Below, piece by piece: positions 9,573 through 12,651 of a stretch of 12,651 nt of DNA. The stretch lies in assembly GCA_019677205.1 (NCBI GenBank), contig JAAMXY010000014.1, positions 1 through 12,651 on the forward strand, read 5' to 3'. The translations under genes were made by a program, and so were the position numbers. The stretch is from Pinguiococcus pyrenoidosus. Its lineage: Eukaryota; Sar; Pinguiophyceae; Pinguiochrysidales; Pinguiochrysidaceae. Numbering within the stretch: position 1 is the stretch's first letter; each line of letters begins with the position of its first letter. Below the pieces are notes generated by a model. It was not told where the DNA came from and searched no databases. It was given only the letters and a program-made list of their open reading frames with translations.

Positions 9573-9779
9573 TCACGCCTGCTTCTCTTTCCTGACTCTG
9601 CGCGCCTTGGCCTCCCTCTCCACCTCCTCGCGGTTGCGGCGCTCCGGATACACCCTCGTCTTCTCCACATAGTCCCACCACTTGTTGATGAAGTACACGA
9701 GGAGGGGTACCACCACGAAGCAGATGATGAAGAGCTTGGCCTCGACGCTCCAGTCGTCCTTGCGTCTCCTTCGAGCCAT
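9573..9779 (-). CDS. Small single-span membrane protein, 68 residues, family unknown
   Basis: The intronless frame starts at an ATG in a strong context (A at -3, G at +4) and ends in TGA. A basic N-terminus (MARRRRKDD) precedes one hydrophobic segment of about 20 residues (about 14-33, KLFIICFVVVPLLVYFIN). Then come WWDYVEKTRVYP and a highly charged C-terminal helix rich in Arg, Lys and Glu. The layout fits a small ER, Golgi or mitochondrial membrane protein with a soluble coiled tail. It is divergent from the channel gene at 10090, with 310 bp between starts. The frame also opens at an upstream TTG (9836), which I reject as a start. I do not recognise the family; the hydrophobic and amphipathic pattern and the Kozak match argue for a real gene. 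Confidence 0.6.
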   Translation of the reverse strand: MARRRRKDDWSVEAKLFIICFVVVPLLVYFINKWWDYVEKTRVYPERRNREEVEREAKARRVRKEKQA

Positions 9780-10089
9780 TGTGTCCACCAGAGCGGCGTT
9801 CGCGTGTGGCGCAACGCGCCATTGGAGCCAAAGCAACGGGCTCGTGACAGATGGACTCGCTCGTCCACCAGCTTAGTCTCATCGTTCAAAGCTTCATAAC
9901 AACAGCGACCCTGCCTTTCGAGCGTCGGCAGCGTCTCCGGTTCTCGCTCCGGGAACACGTTTCCGTCGGAGAAACGGGCGGCGTCGGGATCGAAGTCCGG
10001 TCGCCTCTGCGCCGCAGTCCAGGTCGCAGTGCTCCTGGGCGCCACCGGATCGCCGATCTCGAGCCGCAACGGCATCGCGAGGCGAGACC
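9780..10089. promoter_or_regulatory. Divergent promoter region between small membrane protein and mucolipin-like gene
   Basis: About 310 bp between two divergent start codons; it must hold both 5' untranslated regions and likely a shared promoter. I see no clear TATA box or repeat. Overlapping frames on both strands look like GC-rich noise. Confidence 0.45.
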
Positions 10090-12217
<2,128 letters not shown>

Positions 12218-12233
12218 GGACACGGGGAGGCAT

Positions 12234-12547
12234 ATGAAACCGACGCAGGCACGAAGCTTACGGGAGCTTCCGCTCGGAAAGCCCAGGTTCGGCAAGGAGG
12301 AGCTCTCGCTGAGAGACGCGGCTGGCGAGAACCTCGCCGTAAGAACGAGAAGCGCGAGCACACCGGAGCCGCGAGCACACCGGAGGGAAAAACTAAAAGG
12401 AAGCATTAGACAAGCGGCAAAAGGAGCGCTCGATCGACCAAACGACTCGCCCTGCCTAATCGTGCGGACTTGCAGCATATTCGCGTACAAGCGATCTCCA
12501 ATGAAATGGTCTTTACGCCGGTGCCACCACCCGAGGAGGAGAAGTAA
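12234..12547 (+). CDS. Possible terminal exon pair, either channel C-terminus or separate small gene
   Basis: A candidate 71-bp intron (12339-12409) has donor GCC|GTAAGA, a CTAAA branch-like string and acceptor CATTAG. Both sides are phase 0. It joins LGKPRFGKEELSLRDAAG to a tail ending MVFTPVPPPEEEK and TAA at 12545-12547. From the ATG at 12234 this gives 80 residues, but that ATG has C at -3. Alternatively the channel exon splices at CG|GTGATG (12050) to an AG ending at 12256; phases fit and the channel would gain 72 residues. The long repeat would then lie in a 207-bp intron. The acceptor lacks a clear pyrimidine tract. No family is recognised. Confidence 0.35.
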
Positions 12548-12651
12548 TGAGAAAGAGTGGTAGCACGAAACTACTTTCGCTGAGCCAACGGGCTTGCTTA
12601 AGCGAGAACGGCGTCCTTCTTTTCTCGGCCACCGTTCTTGCCCTCGCGCTT
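12548..12651. other. Unassigned right edge
   Basis: Only about 100 bp. On the minus strand 12651-12598 reads 17 codons rich in Lys, Gly and Glu, then TAA. On the plus strand an ATG at 12547 overlaps the preceding TAA and stays open to the edge. AGAACGG and CCGTTCT form a 7-bp inverted repeat here. The stretch is too short to decide. Confidence 0.3.

Noticed and set aside
12547-12651. Overlapping ATG open frame to the right edge, and a Lys-rich minus-strand tail
   Set aside because: Both are too short to judge. An overlapping TAATG start is not expected for nuclear genes, and 17 open codons easily occur by chance.

Overview
The window is nuclear DNA from a GC-rich eukaryote, probably a single-celled protist or alga. 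It carries eukaryote-only protein families, has short GT-AG introns of 64 to 116 bp, and has purine-N-N-ATG-G start contexts at every gene. The sequence alone does not place the lineage more narrowly. I see no operon structure, Shine-Dalgarno logic, tRNA, rRNA, CRISPR array or transposon.

Layout. (1) Positions 1-1835, minus strand: the 5' part of an RRP1/NOP52-type nucleolar ribosome-biogenesis gene in four exons, running off the left edge inside a long charged tail with Asp/Glu and Asp-Ala repeats. (2) 1836-2737: a divergent intergenic region with an AT-rich patch, CCAAT-type pentamers, a perfect hairpin-capable repeat and a CGCG-rich segment next to the second gene. (3) 2738-8971, plus strand: a complete DENND4-type Rab guanine-nucleotide exchange factor, four exons and 1988 residues, with the DENN modules, PPR repeats, a four-cysteine zinc-ribbon-like motif and the conserved C-terminal blocks of that family. 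(4) 8972-9572: convergent 3' region holding a 7-bp minisatellite. (5) 9573-9779, minus strand: a 68-residue single-span membrane protein of unknown family. (6) 9780-10089: short divergent promoter region. (7) 10090-12053, plus strand: a mucolipin (TRPML)-type six-transmembrane cation channel, three exons and 577 residues, whose pore has NGNK where animal mucolipins have NGDD. Its stop codon is the first unit of a roughly 55-unit TGA/GAT array. (8) 12217-12651: a possible pair of further coding exons ending in TAA at 12545-12547, then an unassigned edge.

How the genes relate. The DENND4-like exchange factor and the mucolipin-like channel both belong to endomembrane and endolysosomal traffic in better-known organisms. 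RRP1 belongs to large-subunit ribosome assembly. Nothing shows a joint pathway beyond two divergent gene pairs that may share promoters. The least explained items are the substituted channel filter, the tandem-stop microsatellite with possible hidden exons behind it, and the orphan small membrane protein.
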